DNA from: Eutreptiella sp. 'Long Island Sound 2002' | Taxonomy: Eukaryota > Euglenozoa > Euglenophyceae > Eutreptiales > Eutreptiaceae | DNA: 64,000 bases | Direction: 5' to 3' | Assembly: GCA_964036045.1 (NCBI GenBank) | Contig: OZ038384.1 | Location: 40,526,844-40,590,843, forward strand | Shown: piece by piece, positions 45,501 through 57,529 of the stretch | Numbering within the stretch: the stretch's first letter is position 1 | How the letters are laid out: the number at the start of each line of letters is the position of its first letter | Notes under the pieces: generated by a model | What the model was told of the DNA's origin: nothing | The model's database searches: none | The model's input: only the letters and a program-made list of their open reading frames with translations | Position numbers and translations under genes: made by a program

Positions 45501-47650
45501 TTTCCCCGTTTGAGATAGGCCAGCTGCTGGTGGTGGCAATTCTGTCCGCTGTGGGGGTCCCCCTATTTCCACCGTGGCGTCCACGGTGGGATCCTCGCGT
45601 TGCGACTGGGCTGGCGGTGCGGGCGGCGTGACTGCGTCGCCTGTCGGTCGCGCCGCCTCTCGGGCGTGGCCTTCCGACACGGGAGGAGGCCCGAGTAGGC
45701 TTCCCGGCCCAGCGGACCGCGGGGTGTCAGCCGGGACAGTGGCATGTGCCGGGTCCGGGTCTGGGCCCGGGCCCGGGTTGGCAGCCGGGCGACTGGGAGA
45801 TGATGGTTCTGTCGGCCGTACTGCCGGTCCGGCTGGTGGGGCGTGGTGCCGCCGGGACGCCAGTTCGGCTTGTGCCGGGGCCTGCAGATGATCTCCCAGG
45901 GCCACTGCGCTGGACGTCGCCGGAGCCTGGGGATTGGGGCTCTCGGTGGGGTTGTGGGCGTGGGGAGGCCCGGTGCCGGAGGCCCGGGTGTTGGTGGTGT
46001 CGGTCGGGGTAGCGGTACGTGTCCGCGTGGGGGGGCCTTCGGGTGGCGCGTATGCTGGGCCCTCCGTCGGCCGGTCAGGTGTGCCATGGCGTGGGCGGGG
46101 CTCCGGGTGCCCCTGTGTTGCCGCTGCCCGGTTTGCTGCTGGCTGGCGACCGCGTGTGGACGCGCCGGGTGGCGTTTGGGGTTGGGGAGCCGGGCTTCCT
46201 GTGGGGCACGGGGCTGTACCCATGTGCGGGTGCGCGGTGCCAGGGGGTCTTACTCGGGTCGGGTGCCTACTGCCGCCGTATTCGTAGGGCTGGTCACGGC
46301 TCCGCTCCTGGCAGGTGATGCCCGGTGCCCCTGGATCCCTGTGGCCGCGTGGTGTTGTGGCTGGTATCGTTGTGCTGCCTGTTTGGACGCACGCTCTTGT
46401 CGGGCGCTTTGTGGCGTGCCGGCTCTCGATTGTGCCGGAACGTCCGTAGTCTGCGTGGCGTTGGCAGTGTGCTGTCTGTGTGGTGAGGTGACAGGTGCGC
46501 GGGGGGTGGAGGTGGATGGGCTGGAGGACGTGGAGGCCGCTGGGCCTTGTTGCGCGCCGACGCCTGAGGGTGCCAGAGCACGTACATGGGTGGCCCTGGT
46601 CGCTGCTCTGGCGCGTGATCGGGGCGGGAGGGTGGTGATGGTCGCGGTTCTCCGGGAGGAGGAGGAGGACCTGTGGTGCCGGGCACCTCCGGCCATCATC
46701 CTGGCCACTGCCGGATTGCCGTACGTGCCCGGCCGCGGCGGTGGGATGTGCGGCTGTTGGGCGCGCCGTGCCAATGGTGTGAGGCTGCGTGGGAGGGGTA
46801 TGGCCCTCCATGTGGGATAGGCCGCCATCAGCCTCTCTGTCGCCCCCTCGGTCAGGGCCCCTGCTGCGGTGGAAGAACTCCCCCCATTCGGCACCATGGG
46901 CGCCGCAGACGACCCCCATCGCCCATTCCGCGTCCCCCACCAGCCAGCTGAAGGCGAACGGGAGGCGGGTGGTGAGGGTGACGACGGTGGTGCGGTAGTT
47001 GTTGAGGTTCATGGTGGTGTCGGGCCCCAACTGTCTGGCACATTGCCAACGGGGGGTAGACTGCCCCGTGGCGCGTCGTCATAATGTTCGTAGTCTGGAA
47101 CGTAAATCGTGGGGTCCGCCCCGTCGACTGGCACGACCCATGTTGTTGCCCGCCAGGGGGGGCGGGGTGGCGGTGTCGCCGGGTCCTCGTTGGTGAGGAT
47201 GTCCAACCACTCAACATCAGGGCTGTCCCCCGCGCCATTGTTCCACACATTCTGCTGAATCAGGGTGCGCAGTGGGTGGAGCGTGAGGTCTTCGGCTTGT
47301 GTTTCGCGCGGCAGCGGAGCTTTGCAGAGTGGATGCGGTCGTAAGCAAAGTGGGCATGACCACAAGCTTGTGATGTACGGGCTGCGGAACCAGTGCAGCT
47401 GCTCCATGCCGCGGCAGCCGAGGTCATGCCCAAGGAGCGGAGCGCCGTTCTTGTCGTTCACCTCCCAGCAGACTCTGCATTGGCTTTCTGGTCGCGGATG
47501 TGGAGCTTCACCTTCGGGCATCCTGAGGAGAGGTATTTGTTCGTGGGACGATCGGGTCACTATATGGGAGTGCGCGCGCTTCAGTGCAGTGCAGTGTGGT
47601 GGGTGGTGCCGTGGCAGTACACCAGTGGTTGCCGCGATGCCGTGTGTGTG
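45486..47650 (-). pseudogene. LINE copy 3 ORF3 N-terminal finger and Pro-rich segment
   Basis: A 216-codon frame (47009-47659) begins at the ORF2 stop, in the +1 frame. It contains CRVCWEVNDKNGAPLLGHDL, then GCRGMEQLHW and LWSCPLC. Two zinc ligands read Arg and Tyr (WFRSPY) where copy 2 has two Cys, so the finger is damaged. The conserved LIQQNVWNN, SPDVEWLDILTNED, YVPDYEHYDDAPRG block follows. A second frame (45486-47030, 514 codons) is the long Pro/Thr/Arg-rich segment. Confidence 0.6.
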
Positions 47651-47651
47651 G

Positions 47652-49750
47652 TTAGTCACTGGGCTGTGCGTGTAGGTAAGGGATGAGGAGGTTGTAATAC
47701 ATACGGCGGTCGTGGGATGTTTGTTGTGCTTCTTGTGCGTACACCTGGACGCGGTGCTGTAGCTGTGTGTCCGCTCTCTTGACGGTGGTGAGTTGCATGT
47801 GACGTATTGTGGCCTTGGGTTCTGGGGCGTGGTCAGCGATGACCCTGTAGAGTTGAAGTGGCACCGCCCCCCTGAGCACCGCTTCCTTAGTCTCCGGTTG
47901 CCGCATCAGACGCCGAACCTCATTTGCAGGTGGCGTGGCCGGGCCCCATCTGGTGTGTTGTGCTATGGCGTCCTCTGGCGTCCGCGTGGCCAGGTGGTTG
48001 CCTCCTTGGGCCAACGGGCATTGTTTGAAGTGTTCCCATGTCTCTGGCTATTGGAGATGGCAGGGGCATATGGTGTATTCTGAGGGTATGTCTATACCCC
48101 GTGGGCCATAGCAGCGTGCCAACCTGTCTAGGAGGGGCGGTTGTTTGAGCAAGAGTTTGGCACGTCGTGTTTGTAGGTGTATCGGCAGTAGGGATGGGTC
48201 ACGAGCTGAGAAGTACAATGCGGTTTGCAGCTTATGTTGGAGGTCGTTCATGAGGGTGTTTTCGGCTTGGCTGCCTCTGATGTGCGCCATGGTGCGGATG
48301 GGTTGCGGGTAGTGGTATGCCCGTTCCGTGTTGTTGTAGATTCGGTAGTCCGGTACCCAGGCTGGTGGTTCCCCGGGGTGTGGGATCGGCGGTAGGTGTT
48401 GGAGGTGCGTGTGCATGTGGTCCTGTAGCAGCGGGTCCTCGCTGTCCGGCATATGTTCGGCAAGCTGGTTGTGGGCGCGTAAGTCTATGTGCCCGTTGCC
48501 TAGGCTATACCGATGGGACTCTTGTAGGGCCTGGGTGCCCAGGCTAGAGTCGGTTTACGGACGATCTGGAAGTCCACTGCCGTGTCTACTACGACCCACA
48601 CATGGTGCACGTGGTCAAGCGGTTGCTAGTGGGTGTCATTGACGGCGTCCACGATGAGTGCCAGTGTTTTCAGTTCCCCGTGAGAGGAGGCCCCGAAGAT
48701 GGCGGCTCCTGTGAGGTGGTGTTTGTGCAGTCGGCCTGACGCGTCCGTCCTCAACTCCAAAGCTGCCCCTGCAGCTGCTGGGGTGAGGCTTGCGGTGCCG
48801 GAGGCATCTGCAAAAATGACGGTGTTATGGTCGTCTGGGCACGGCGGGCGGCACGGCGTCGTTGGCTGGTAGGCGTGGACACGTGCTCACTGTTTTGTGG
48901 TGTCCCACAGCGTGGTGGTGGCCGGTCGGAGTCTTCGGGTAGCATCCACGCCCGGCCCCTGGCGGATCCTCCCGGTTGCTGCTGGGTTCATGCGGACATA
49001 GTCTTGTTCCCCTCGTGGCCTTGTGTGAGATAGCCGTACACATATTGGAGCAGGTACGCTTTCTGTTGGTGGAATGTGGTCCACTCGACCGTCTGAAAGT
49101 CCTGGACTTGGGAGCAGCGGTGTTGAACCGGGTAGGCTGGGGCCTCCGATGTGGTGCTGTGGTGTTTGGCCAGCACCAGGAAGGTGATGGCTGGCTGCTT
49201 GGTGTCCCACGTTCCCCGTCGGAATCTCCATTCCGCCGCTGCGCTGGGGTCCCACGCCACTGTGGCCGTGTCCTTCTCCGCGGCCCGTTCGAAGTGCGTG
49301 TGTAGCCACCAGTGTTGTTCCGGGGTAGCTGGGACGTTGGTATGTGGTGGTAGCGCGCCAGTAACTGGTGAAGGGGCCACGGGGTGGCTAGTGCTTGGGG
49401 CCCACATCTCCGGCAAGTGGTGGGGGTGCCTGTCAGCTTGTCTTGCGACAATGGTGGCGGACAGAAGGGGCGTGCCGTGGGTGGTTGCAGCATCCACAAG
49501 CTGCCGTGTGCTGTGCCAGGTTGCATAGTGGTTTTGAGTCCGTCCGGTGCCACTAGGAGTACCGCTGGCACCGGGGCGCCTGGTACATACTCCACTTGTT
49601 CTGGTGGCTGGTGGTGGGCCTGTTTCCCGCGTAGTTGGCCCGGTGGCAGTGGCCGCTTGTGCGTGCTCCAAAACAGGTTGTGCGCCTCACGTACTTCCCC
49701 ATCGGTCGGCTGTGTGTGTCCGGTTTGTGTGGCTGCGTTGCGCATGAGAC
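47652..49750 (-). pseudogene. LINE copy 3 ORF2: RNase H and C-terminal knuckle
   Basis: The frame around 48.8 kb reads NTVIFADASGTASLTP, giving the RNase H first Asp that copy 2 lost. The end of ORF2 has LPPIPHPGEPPAWVPD, a Cys/His knuckle region near 48.05 kb and a tail ending in TAA at 47652. A deletion relative to copy 2 removes part of the domain around 48.5 kb. Several frames (48825-49745, 48988-49671, 48048-48452) share the sequence. Confidence 0.8.
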
Positions 49751-51760
49751 CTTCCGGGACTGACTTGTTGGGCCCCCCCTGGGTGGTGTAGGAAGGGGAC
49801 GTGGTTTGTGCCAGCCCGCTGGAGAGCCCGCATCTGGTTTGGGGTGACTCGTACGAGCTGTCGGATGATGTTCACCAGGTCCAGAGTGGTGGTGCTTCCC
49901 GTTGGCCCTCCACCCACATTGGTGTGTAGGACCGCCACAGGGCGGGTCTCCCTGCACTGATTGTTCGTTTGGATGACATGTTGGTGTTGGGGTGGCAGGA
50001 GTTGTAGGTGGTTCCATACCCGGGTCCTCACCTTGGCGGGGAGGTCGCGCTGGTGAAGTGTGTATTGGGGGCAGGTGTTGCGATGGTACTGGGCCTCTCG
50101 CAGTGTCAGCGTGAACACTTCCCTCACCTGCGGTTCATGATTGTGCATCAGACGGTTCAGCTGGGCCGCGGTGTGAGATGTGTACGCGTTGTTGACGAGG
50201 TGATCAGTGTTGTCTCCGTAGTATGGTCGCAACGCCGCGCGTACCGCAGCGGGTAGTGATGTGGGCCGTTGGCCGTGGATGGTCCACGCTCGCCATACCG
50301 TGGTAGTGGCTGCTTGTAGCATGAGTTGGCGGTGCCTTAGGTGTAAGGCCTGGAACCCTATAGCTGCGTTGAGCACGGCTTGTAGGAAGTACACCAGGGC
50401 CTGGGTGGAGAGTGCCACGATGCGCGCTATGACTAGCGTCCGTGTCAGTTGCCGTATCAGGTTCCGTGGTAGGCTGACCCCGTTGGCGGTGGCCGCTTGT
50501 TGGACCCCCAGGTAAATGGCTGTGCTTACTGGGTTCATGGGCGGGTCCCCGGGGAGGAGGGGTGGCGGCGGTGCATTTTGCACCATCATGGCAGACTTGA
50601 CGTTGTGTACCAGTAGCTGGTTGCCCTCCGGATAGTTAGTGACAGCGTGGAGTACTTTGGTGGCCCTGGTGGGGTCCGGGGTAGTTGACAGGGGTTGACG
50701 GGCGGTGGCGGTCGTCCGCAAATGCCAGGAGCGTGGTCCGTAGGGGGTATGGTGCCACGTCCGGGTATATGCGTCGGATGTAAAACGCCAGCGGGAGGGT
50801 GACAAGTAGGAAGACGAATGGGCCTTCCGCACCCCCTTGCGGGACTCCACTGGCTGGGTGGACCCATGGGGTGGTGTCCACATCGGTTTTCACTCCATAC
50901 ATGCGGATGGCGAGGTACGCTTGTAGGAAACCCTGGAAGGGGAGTCCCATGTGTATCCAGACAGGCTGTAGGAGGTGGTGCTGGGTGTGGGTGAAGGCCC
51001 CCGTGACATCCAGGGACGCGATGATGAGGCTGATCGGGTCCACGTCTACCATGGCGTCTTGCATAAATATGGCCTCGAACGGCGACCTACCTGGTATGGC
51101 TACCCACATTGTGGGCGGTATAGCTCGGTACACTGCCGGGGCCACCTGTTTGAGGATGAGCATCCATATGAGTTTGGCTTCCGTGGTGGTGCATACTATG
51201 GGTCTCCGGTTGTCTTGGTTCGCCCAGTTGCCTTTTCTCTACAGCGGGTGTACCAGGTTCGCCCAGTCGGGTGGTACGTCCGTTTTCCCGATGGCGATAT
51301 CCCACAGGCGAGCGCCAAAGTGTCTCTTTAGGTTCAGCGGGAACCTGCGGTAGAGTTCCGCCGGGAGTCCGTCCAACCCCGGGGTTCTTCCTGGTTGTAG
51401 TTTGTACAGAACTTCATCGAGTTCCCGAATGGTGAACGGGGCTCGGTGCATGGCTCGTCGCTGTGTTCCGTTGTAGAGTTTCGGCAAGTGCGATATCAAT
51501 TCCTCCGTGTACGCTTATAGCTCACCATCCTCGGTGTTGTGTTGGCGCTGGAAGCTGTTGAGGACTTCCTCCAGGACCACCTTGGGCTCGTTGGTCACTG
51601 TGCCGTCTTGTAGGCGTACCGCCTTGATGCCTCGGTGGCCTGTTTCTCCCAGGACTTTGTCCACGTGTTTTAAGGACTTGTAGGGTTGGGGGTTTTGAAG
51701 GTAGCGTTGTTGTTCTTGTGCTAGCTCCTTTGCCCGGCGGATGTGCCACTCCCTGAGTTG
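49751..51760 (-). pseudogene. LINE copy 3 ORF2: reverse transcriptase
   Basis: The frame 51239-51499 has FTIRELDEVLYKLQPGRTPG and LDGLPAELYRR (fingers). Frame 50636-51163 carries SLDVTGAFTHTQHHLL (motif A), ASGVPQGGAEGPFVFLLV (motif B) and LLAFADD (motif C). Frame 49687-50883 continues the thumb. A TAA at 51515 replaces a Ser codon of copy 2, and a TAG after ANLVHPL replaces Tyr. The catalytic aspartates are present; frames are broken just after FADD. Confidence 0.88.
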
Positions 51761-52893
51761 TTGGCGCGTGGTGTCCAGCCGTGCGGCAATGTCCTGACCG
51801 TCATGTTGGGCCAGCGGGTCATGTGAGTGCACTGCCGTGTGTAGTGCTCGCTTGTTGCGCCATACCGCTGTAACAAGGGATCGTAGGTCTTGATCCGGGG
51901 TGGCGTCGTCCTGTGTGCACCGGTGTTCTCCGTGGAGGCCGCACGCCGTGGCCGCTTGTCGCATGGCAAGGTTGAGGTCTCTCTCGTCCTGTGGCCCAGG
52001 ATGCGCTGCATCGTGCGATAATACGCCATCCACTTGTGTGTGTCGTGCTCGTCTGGTGGTCTAATGGGTGGTTGTTCTTCGTGGTCCATGTCTTCTGTGG
52101 AGGCCGGGGATACTTGAAGTACCTTGATTTGTACCTCCAGGGGTCGATGTCCGGTGATCTTGGACGGCAGGTCGTGGTATTGCGCCCGTGCCACCTCGAC
52201 GTGTGCCGAGTCCGCGTAGCAGAGGTAAGTGCGGGAATCTGCTGAGCCAGGCTGCGGTGGTCGGTGCAAGGGCTGGCCTCGCAGAGAAGCTGTGAGGTTC
52301 TGCAGGCCCATGTGTTGAATGGCCATTTGCACCGCTATGTCCTCGGGCGTCTGTCGCCCCCCGCTATCGTCCGCTGATGGGGCCGCGTTGAAGTCTCCTA
52401 TGATGACTGTCCGCCCGATCATGGCAAGATGCCGGTAGGTCCCCATGAGGTATTCGAGGAATGTGTCCGTGGCTTCTCCAAAGGGGACATGTACGTTGAT
52501 GACTTTCAGCTGCCACATTGAGCCGACCAGTTCATATGCCGCCAGGCGGCATTCTACGCCCAGGTGGTGCTGGACGTGTACTTGGACCTCACATTTGTGG
52601 GATATGGGCACTCCCTTGACCCACGTGGTGCGGTATTGATCTCCTGTCCTGGTGAGGACGGGGGTTAGGCTGGGGTGCGCTGCCTGGGGTTTCAGGGCCT
52701 GTTCCTGCCACACCATGGCGTCTGGGTCGCACCTCGCCATGACAGGCACGTACTGTAGGTCTGGAGCTTTGGCTGCGTCGTACAGGGCCGCTGGTTCGTT
52801 GAAGGACAAGAGGGTGACGAGCGCATTGGTGACTTCGTGGGTGTGCGCCTTGTTGGCCCCTTGGGGGCCCCTGGCGCGGCGTGGTAGTAGTCA
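51721..52893 (-). pseudogene. LINE copy 3 ORF2: EEP (AP-like) endonuclease
   Basis: The best-preserved nuclease. VWQEQAL (Q35, E36 of the 362-codon frame) is the metal-binding site. LKVINVHVPF and VIIGDFNAAPSADD (D139, N141) are the catalytic core. YLCYADSAHVEVARAQYHD and ITGHRPLEV are at the C-terminal His site. The frame is continuous upward through LLSFNEPAALYD to the TGA at 52891-52893 that ends ORF1. ORF1 and the nuclease thus share one reading frame, with TGA-CTA between them. Confidence 0.88.
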
Positions 52894-54605
52894 TTGTCCC
52901 AGGCGCAGTTTGAGGTTGATCGCTGTTGCCACCCGTTGCTGCTCTCGTACATCCGGCTCCTCCAGCCATGCCTGCGGCACGTCACCTGTCCAGACGGTGC
53001 CAAGCGGTACCTGGTTGGCGGGTGTGCGGAGCTGTACCGGGCAGTCTGGGTACTGCCTGTCGTCCCAGAGTTCGAGGTTTGAGGTTTCCGCTTTTTCGGC
53101 CCACTTTGGGAGTGCCTGCCATTTGATCTTCAGCTGCAGGCTGCCATGTTGACCAGGTGTGGCCAGTCTGTCCTGTATCTTGCCCCGGAACCATACAAAT
53201 TGCTTCGGTTGTCCTCTAAGCGTGGCCCCGAATACCCCCTTTACTTCCGCGCCGTCTGCCCATTCGGGTGCATGGCGGCACCTTCCGCCGCGGTGACGAA
53301 TGGGCACGGTTGGGCCTTTGGCTTCGGTTGTGGATCAGGCGGTGGTGGCTCCGGGGCCGCTTTCAGCTCCGGCTTGGGCCGTTTGGCCCGGCGGGCCAAG
53401 GTGTCCGCTCCGCCTGGACGAGGCCTGGGCTTGGGCCGGGGTTGTTCTTGTGCAGGTTTGGGGGCCGGCTTCGGCGCGTTGCGGTTTTGAAAGATGCTGT
53501 ATGCCGGTCCTTGCCCCTCTCGTGGTCGGTGCATACCTGGAAGTTGGTTCGCGTGTTCTTGTAGGTTGGTGGTGCGAAGTTTGAGGGTTCGTTCTGTGTC
53601 TGTGGGCAAGGACATCCAGCGTTCCGCCCTTACCGTCCCGTGTTTTCGTATGTAGGCTTCCAGGTTGCGAGTGAGAGTGAGCCACGTTGCGAGTAGCGTT
53701 GTGTCTTTGGCTGGGGCATCTACTGTCCAGTGCATCCCTGTTTTCGGGGCTAATCAGTGCGCCCTGGGGTGGTTGGTGTGGTGAGCGGAGTGTTGCAAAC
53801 GGTCGCCTAGTGCCAGTGGGGTCGCTGTCTTTGTTTCTGGTGTGAATGTGTGGACGGTGTCCATTGTGCTCGTGGCGTTCCATTGTGCTACCCACCAGGC
53901 GTGTTGGTGGCACGGTAGTGTCACCGTGGGGGTATCTGGGGGGCTGTAAGTGAAGGCCGTCCAGTGAGTGACCTTCGGACCTTCTGTTCTTCGGTTGTGC
54001 TGCTCCGGTGGGCTGGTTAGGTTCACCAGATGTTTCACAAGGTGTCTTCTGTTTCCTGCACCCTGTCCTTCCGTGCCGTCGGGGGCCCCAGGGCATCGTC
54101 CCAGGCGTCCGTGGTGGCCGCCAGGGTGTTGATCGCTGGGGTGATGATATTGTCCGTTAGGCCTTCCACCATGAAGTACTTTTCTCCCGCAAGAGTGGCC
54201 GGGAGTTGGGCCGTGTGTTTCATGGTGAGGTGTAGCAGCGCCCTGTCGGGACCTGGGGCGTATGGGTCCACGGGCCTGGGGTCGCGTGCGCCGTGTCTCG
54301 CCAACGGATGCCGTGGTTTGTTGGTGTTGGGTAGTCGTTGCCCCATGGCCATGTGGTGCACCTAATCGAGGGGGACGGCTTGGCCCGTGGTGTCTCCTGT
54401 CCTGAGGTACACTCATTTGGCGCCTTTTACCATGTTATAGGTAGATACCTGGGAGTGGAGCGGGCTGTGGGGGCAATGGCTGGAACAAGGCGTGGGGGCA
54501 GGGGTGCCCGCAGGGGGGATCCCCGGGCCGGAGCCCTGGGCAGTGGTCATCCATGCGGTGGGGCACGGGGTATGGTATGTACGGCCCTGCCACCCTGCGC
54601 AGTTT
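52891..54605 (-). pseudogene. LINE copy 3 ORF1 (gag-like)
   Basis: Parallel to copy 2 ORF1: conserved C-terminus (GAEVKGVFGATLRGQPKQF, KLRLGQ then TGA), basic Pro/Lys stretch (PKPRPRPGGADTLARRAK), and an upstream Thr-rich region. Several frames (52891-53307, 53241-53735, 53754-54416, 54035-54361) show indels. Unlike copy 2, sequence continues upstream beyond 54605, where the two copies diverge because copy 2 is truncated. No catalytic domain. Confidence 0.68.
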
Positions 54606-57500
54606 TTGGGGATTTAGGGTGTTCAACCACCCACCCACCCTGATGGTGACAGAGCCTTGGTCGATCCAGGTGGCTTGGTGGCGGTCGATGTCGTGGTGTA
54701 GGGGCCTTGTGATGGTGCCCCACATTGTGCGGTGGGTGGTGTCATCTGGGGTGGGGCATCCCGTGTGGATGAGAGGCATCCTGGCGTTTGCGAGAGCGGA
54801 GTTCATGATTTTTTTTGGGGGGGGCGGGTTGCCGTGGGCACCGGTGGCGCTGCTCCCCACAGGGTTTCATGCCTTGACGGGGCACTCACCTCCCATGGAG
54901 GGGTTGGTGCCAGGACGGGTCCGGGTGCCAGATGGGGGCTGGCAGGTCCCCGTATCGTGCCCAGGTGTACACCGTGTACGCTGTGCCTTCGGTGTCGGCC
55001 AGCAGTCTGTACGTGGACTTCCGTGCTTCGCCGTAGGCGACGAGCATATTTGAGGTGGGGACGGCGTAGTTGAGGTCCGTGTGCGCCAGGGTGTTTGTGA
55101 TTTGCACTTCTGTGCCTTTCTGAGTTTCCCCGTGGTCTTCTAGTATGAAGTGTACCATCCATGGGCTGTGGGGCTGGAGGTTACCGTCTTTGTCGCGTAT
55201 CGGTGGGTGTATTTGGCGCCCTGCCTGCTGTGCTTTGTTGGCGTTGTGGTGGGCGCGTTGCTTGACGAGGGGGTTTGGTGTCCAGTCCTGCGGGGCACCC
55301 TCTCCGTCGCCATGGCCTGGGCCGCCTTGGCGAGTGCCCTGACGGTGAGCGGAAGTGGGGGCTCGGCGACCTAGGGCACCATGCCGGTGTCTGTTGGCAA
55401 ATTCCAGTATATTGTGATCATCCGCGGCTGGTGCGCATTGTGGGTGTCCGGGGGGATCAGAGGGGGCACCTCTTTGATCTGGGTTACCGACTCTGGGTGT
55501 ATGGTGGTGGGGTAGTGCCAGAGGGTGTGCTTGGTGGGGTCCTGGTGTGGACGGGCGGCACATCCCGCGGGCTCCATGGCCTGAAGTGTGAGGGTGTCGT
55601 CGAGGGCGACATTGTTGAGGCGGTTGACTTCAGCGGCCACCCTTCTCTGCCATTCCGTCAGCGTGGGGTCGCTCTCGGCGCAGTCCAGAGTATGGTGGAT
55701 AGCCGTCCACTCCGGGTCAGGGTCGACGGCAATTTCGGTGCCCGCTGTTGTGTTTATGCAGACAGCTTGTGTGGGTCTCGCCTGGCGCGTTTGGTCGTCG
55801 TCTCCCAGGGCGTGCCCTGGGTGGTTATAAAGTGGTGCATGGCCTGTGTTAGTTGTACTTGGTGTGGCGTGAGGAGGCGCATGACTTCCATCGTTGTTAC
55901 CCCTTGGAAGATTCTCTTGCAATCGATGGTGCCCGTCTATAGTCGCCATGTCGTTGCTGTGCCCCTTGTGTGGTTCCCCCCTAGGGGTAGTTGGTAGTTG
56001 TCTGGGATGTGACGCGAGGTGAGGGGCTTGTCGAGTTGTTGGACGTTCGTAGTGGCGCTCAGGGGTTTGGTCCTTTTGTGGGCTGGTGGGCGGTGCCCTC
56101 TTTACGGGGGTTCGTGTTCTTGTTGCGGGGGCGTTTGGGGTTTTGTTGGGCTGGGGGGTATGTGTGGCTCCGGTATCGGTTGTGGCGCTGTTGGCTGAGG
56201 GCTGGTGATGCTGTGCGCCCAGGTAGTTGCATCTTCGTCCGGGTAGAACTCCAGCGCTGGTGGTCCAGCAGGGTAGCACTCGCGTTGATCATCCTGCGGG
56301 CTGTGGGGGTGGATGCTTTGCTGAGTGGACCAGCTGTGGTAGGCCAGGATGGCGTTCGTCATGGCTGGGTCGTTGTCGTCCCCGAACGGGTGGTCGGGCC
56401 TTGAGCAGTCTTCAAACGTGGTGCAAACGGTCGTAGCCAGTGCCCCGATGTCTCTGTCTGGCACTATGTCGTCCCATATTGTAAGGGACGTGGTATCCGG
56501 GGGGCTCGTGTGTCCCTCGAGGACCTCCGTTTCGTACTTGGTCCAGTCTTTTAGCATGCGTTCCACGTACGCAGCTTCCATGTACGGTTGGATACTGTGC
56601 TCCGCTAGGGTGCGGGCATGGGCCAGCTGCTTGTACAGAGTCCAGTGTTGGGGGGCCGGTCTCGGTGGAGGGGTCCCGGCTGGCTCAGGCGTGGGCTCCT
56701 TCTTCTCGGTTGCCCTGTATCCGTGTCGGGTGGCGTGCACCAGGGTGTATTCGTCATCTTCTCGTTCGGGTATCCATTCCAGGTGGGCTTCACCTGCAGA
56801 CGCTTTGGTCGGTCGGCATATCGCGGTGCGTGCGTAAGGGGGGGCCCGTTTTGTCATGCAGGACGATGGTGTGGCCTCGCGTCCAACTGTGCAGGGTCAG
56901 GACGGGAGCCGCCGCTGTTTCCTCGACGGTTGCTGGCAGTGGGGCGTTGGATTCTTGGATGAAGGTCAGGGCCTCCTGCGCGCGCGGGGATCCTGCGAGG
57001 TTCGTCCAGGATCCAGTTTGGGTTTCCCGTCCCTGCACCACCACTCCTTCCGGCGACTGTTGCTCGGCGTTTTGCATGTCCCGTCGCAGTTCCTGGATTT
57101 ACGCCCCTGGGTCTCGGTTTTCTCCTGTTCCCGTTATCCGTTGGTCCGTTTCGTTGAGTGCCCGATACAGGCTCCAGGTGGGTCGTTGGTGCGCGGCGGC
57201 CGCCGCCTGCAGTACGCGTTGGATGCTGTAATGCAGTGGATCGTTGTCTAGGTCCATGGGGTCGTGGTTCGCAGAGAGGTTGAGGGCACTGGGCAGTGCT
57301 TCCAGGGGCGGGTTAGGGGCTTTCGGAGGGGTGGATACTTGGGAGTGGGTTTCCATCGCGGTGTCGGATGTTCCACTTGACACGGATAGTGGTGCTTCGT
57401 GTATGTGGTCCTCAGGCGCGCGTGGCTGCATTGTTTCCGTGACCAACGGCACCGTTTGTGGTTCTGGCCCTGGTGCATTGTCCCGGTCGCCGTGGTGTTG
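54606..57500 (-). pseudogene. Candidate 5' coding region of the giant LINE (ORF1 N-terminus or ORF0)
   Basis: Present once in the window, upstream of ORF1 in copy 3. Minus-strand frames at 54886-55563, 55371-56279, 56102-56857 and 57099-57452 have non-repetitive content (TEWQRRVAAEVNRLNNVALD, YMEAAYVERMLKDWTKYETE, WDDIVPDRDIGALATTVC), unlike shadow frames. The amino-acid style (Thr/Pro/His-rich) matches ORF1. No domain was recognised. It may belong to the LINE or to another decayed element; only another full-length copy could tell. Confidence 0.45.
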
Positions 57501-57529
57501 TGCCTCGTATTGGGGTGTGTGGCACTGGT

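Noticed and set aside
47009-47659. Calling the Cys/His finger a definite RING E3 ligase
   Set aside because: The spacing between the third Cys and the His is longer than in RING, and copies 1 and 3 lack ligands, so PHD-like or other zinc folds fit equally.
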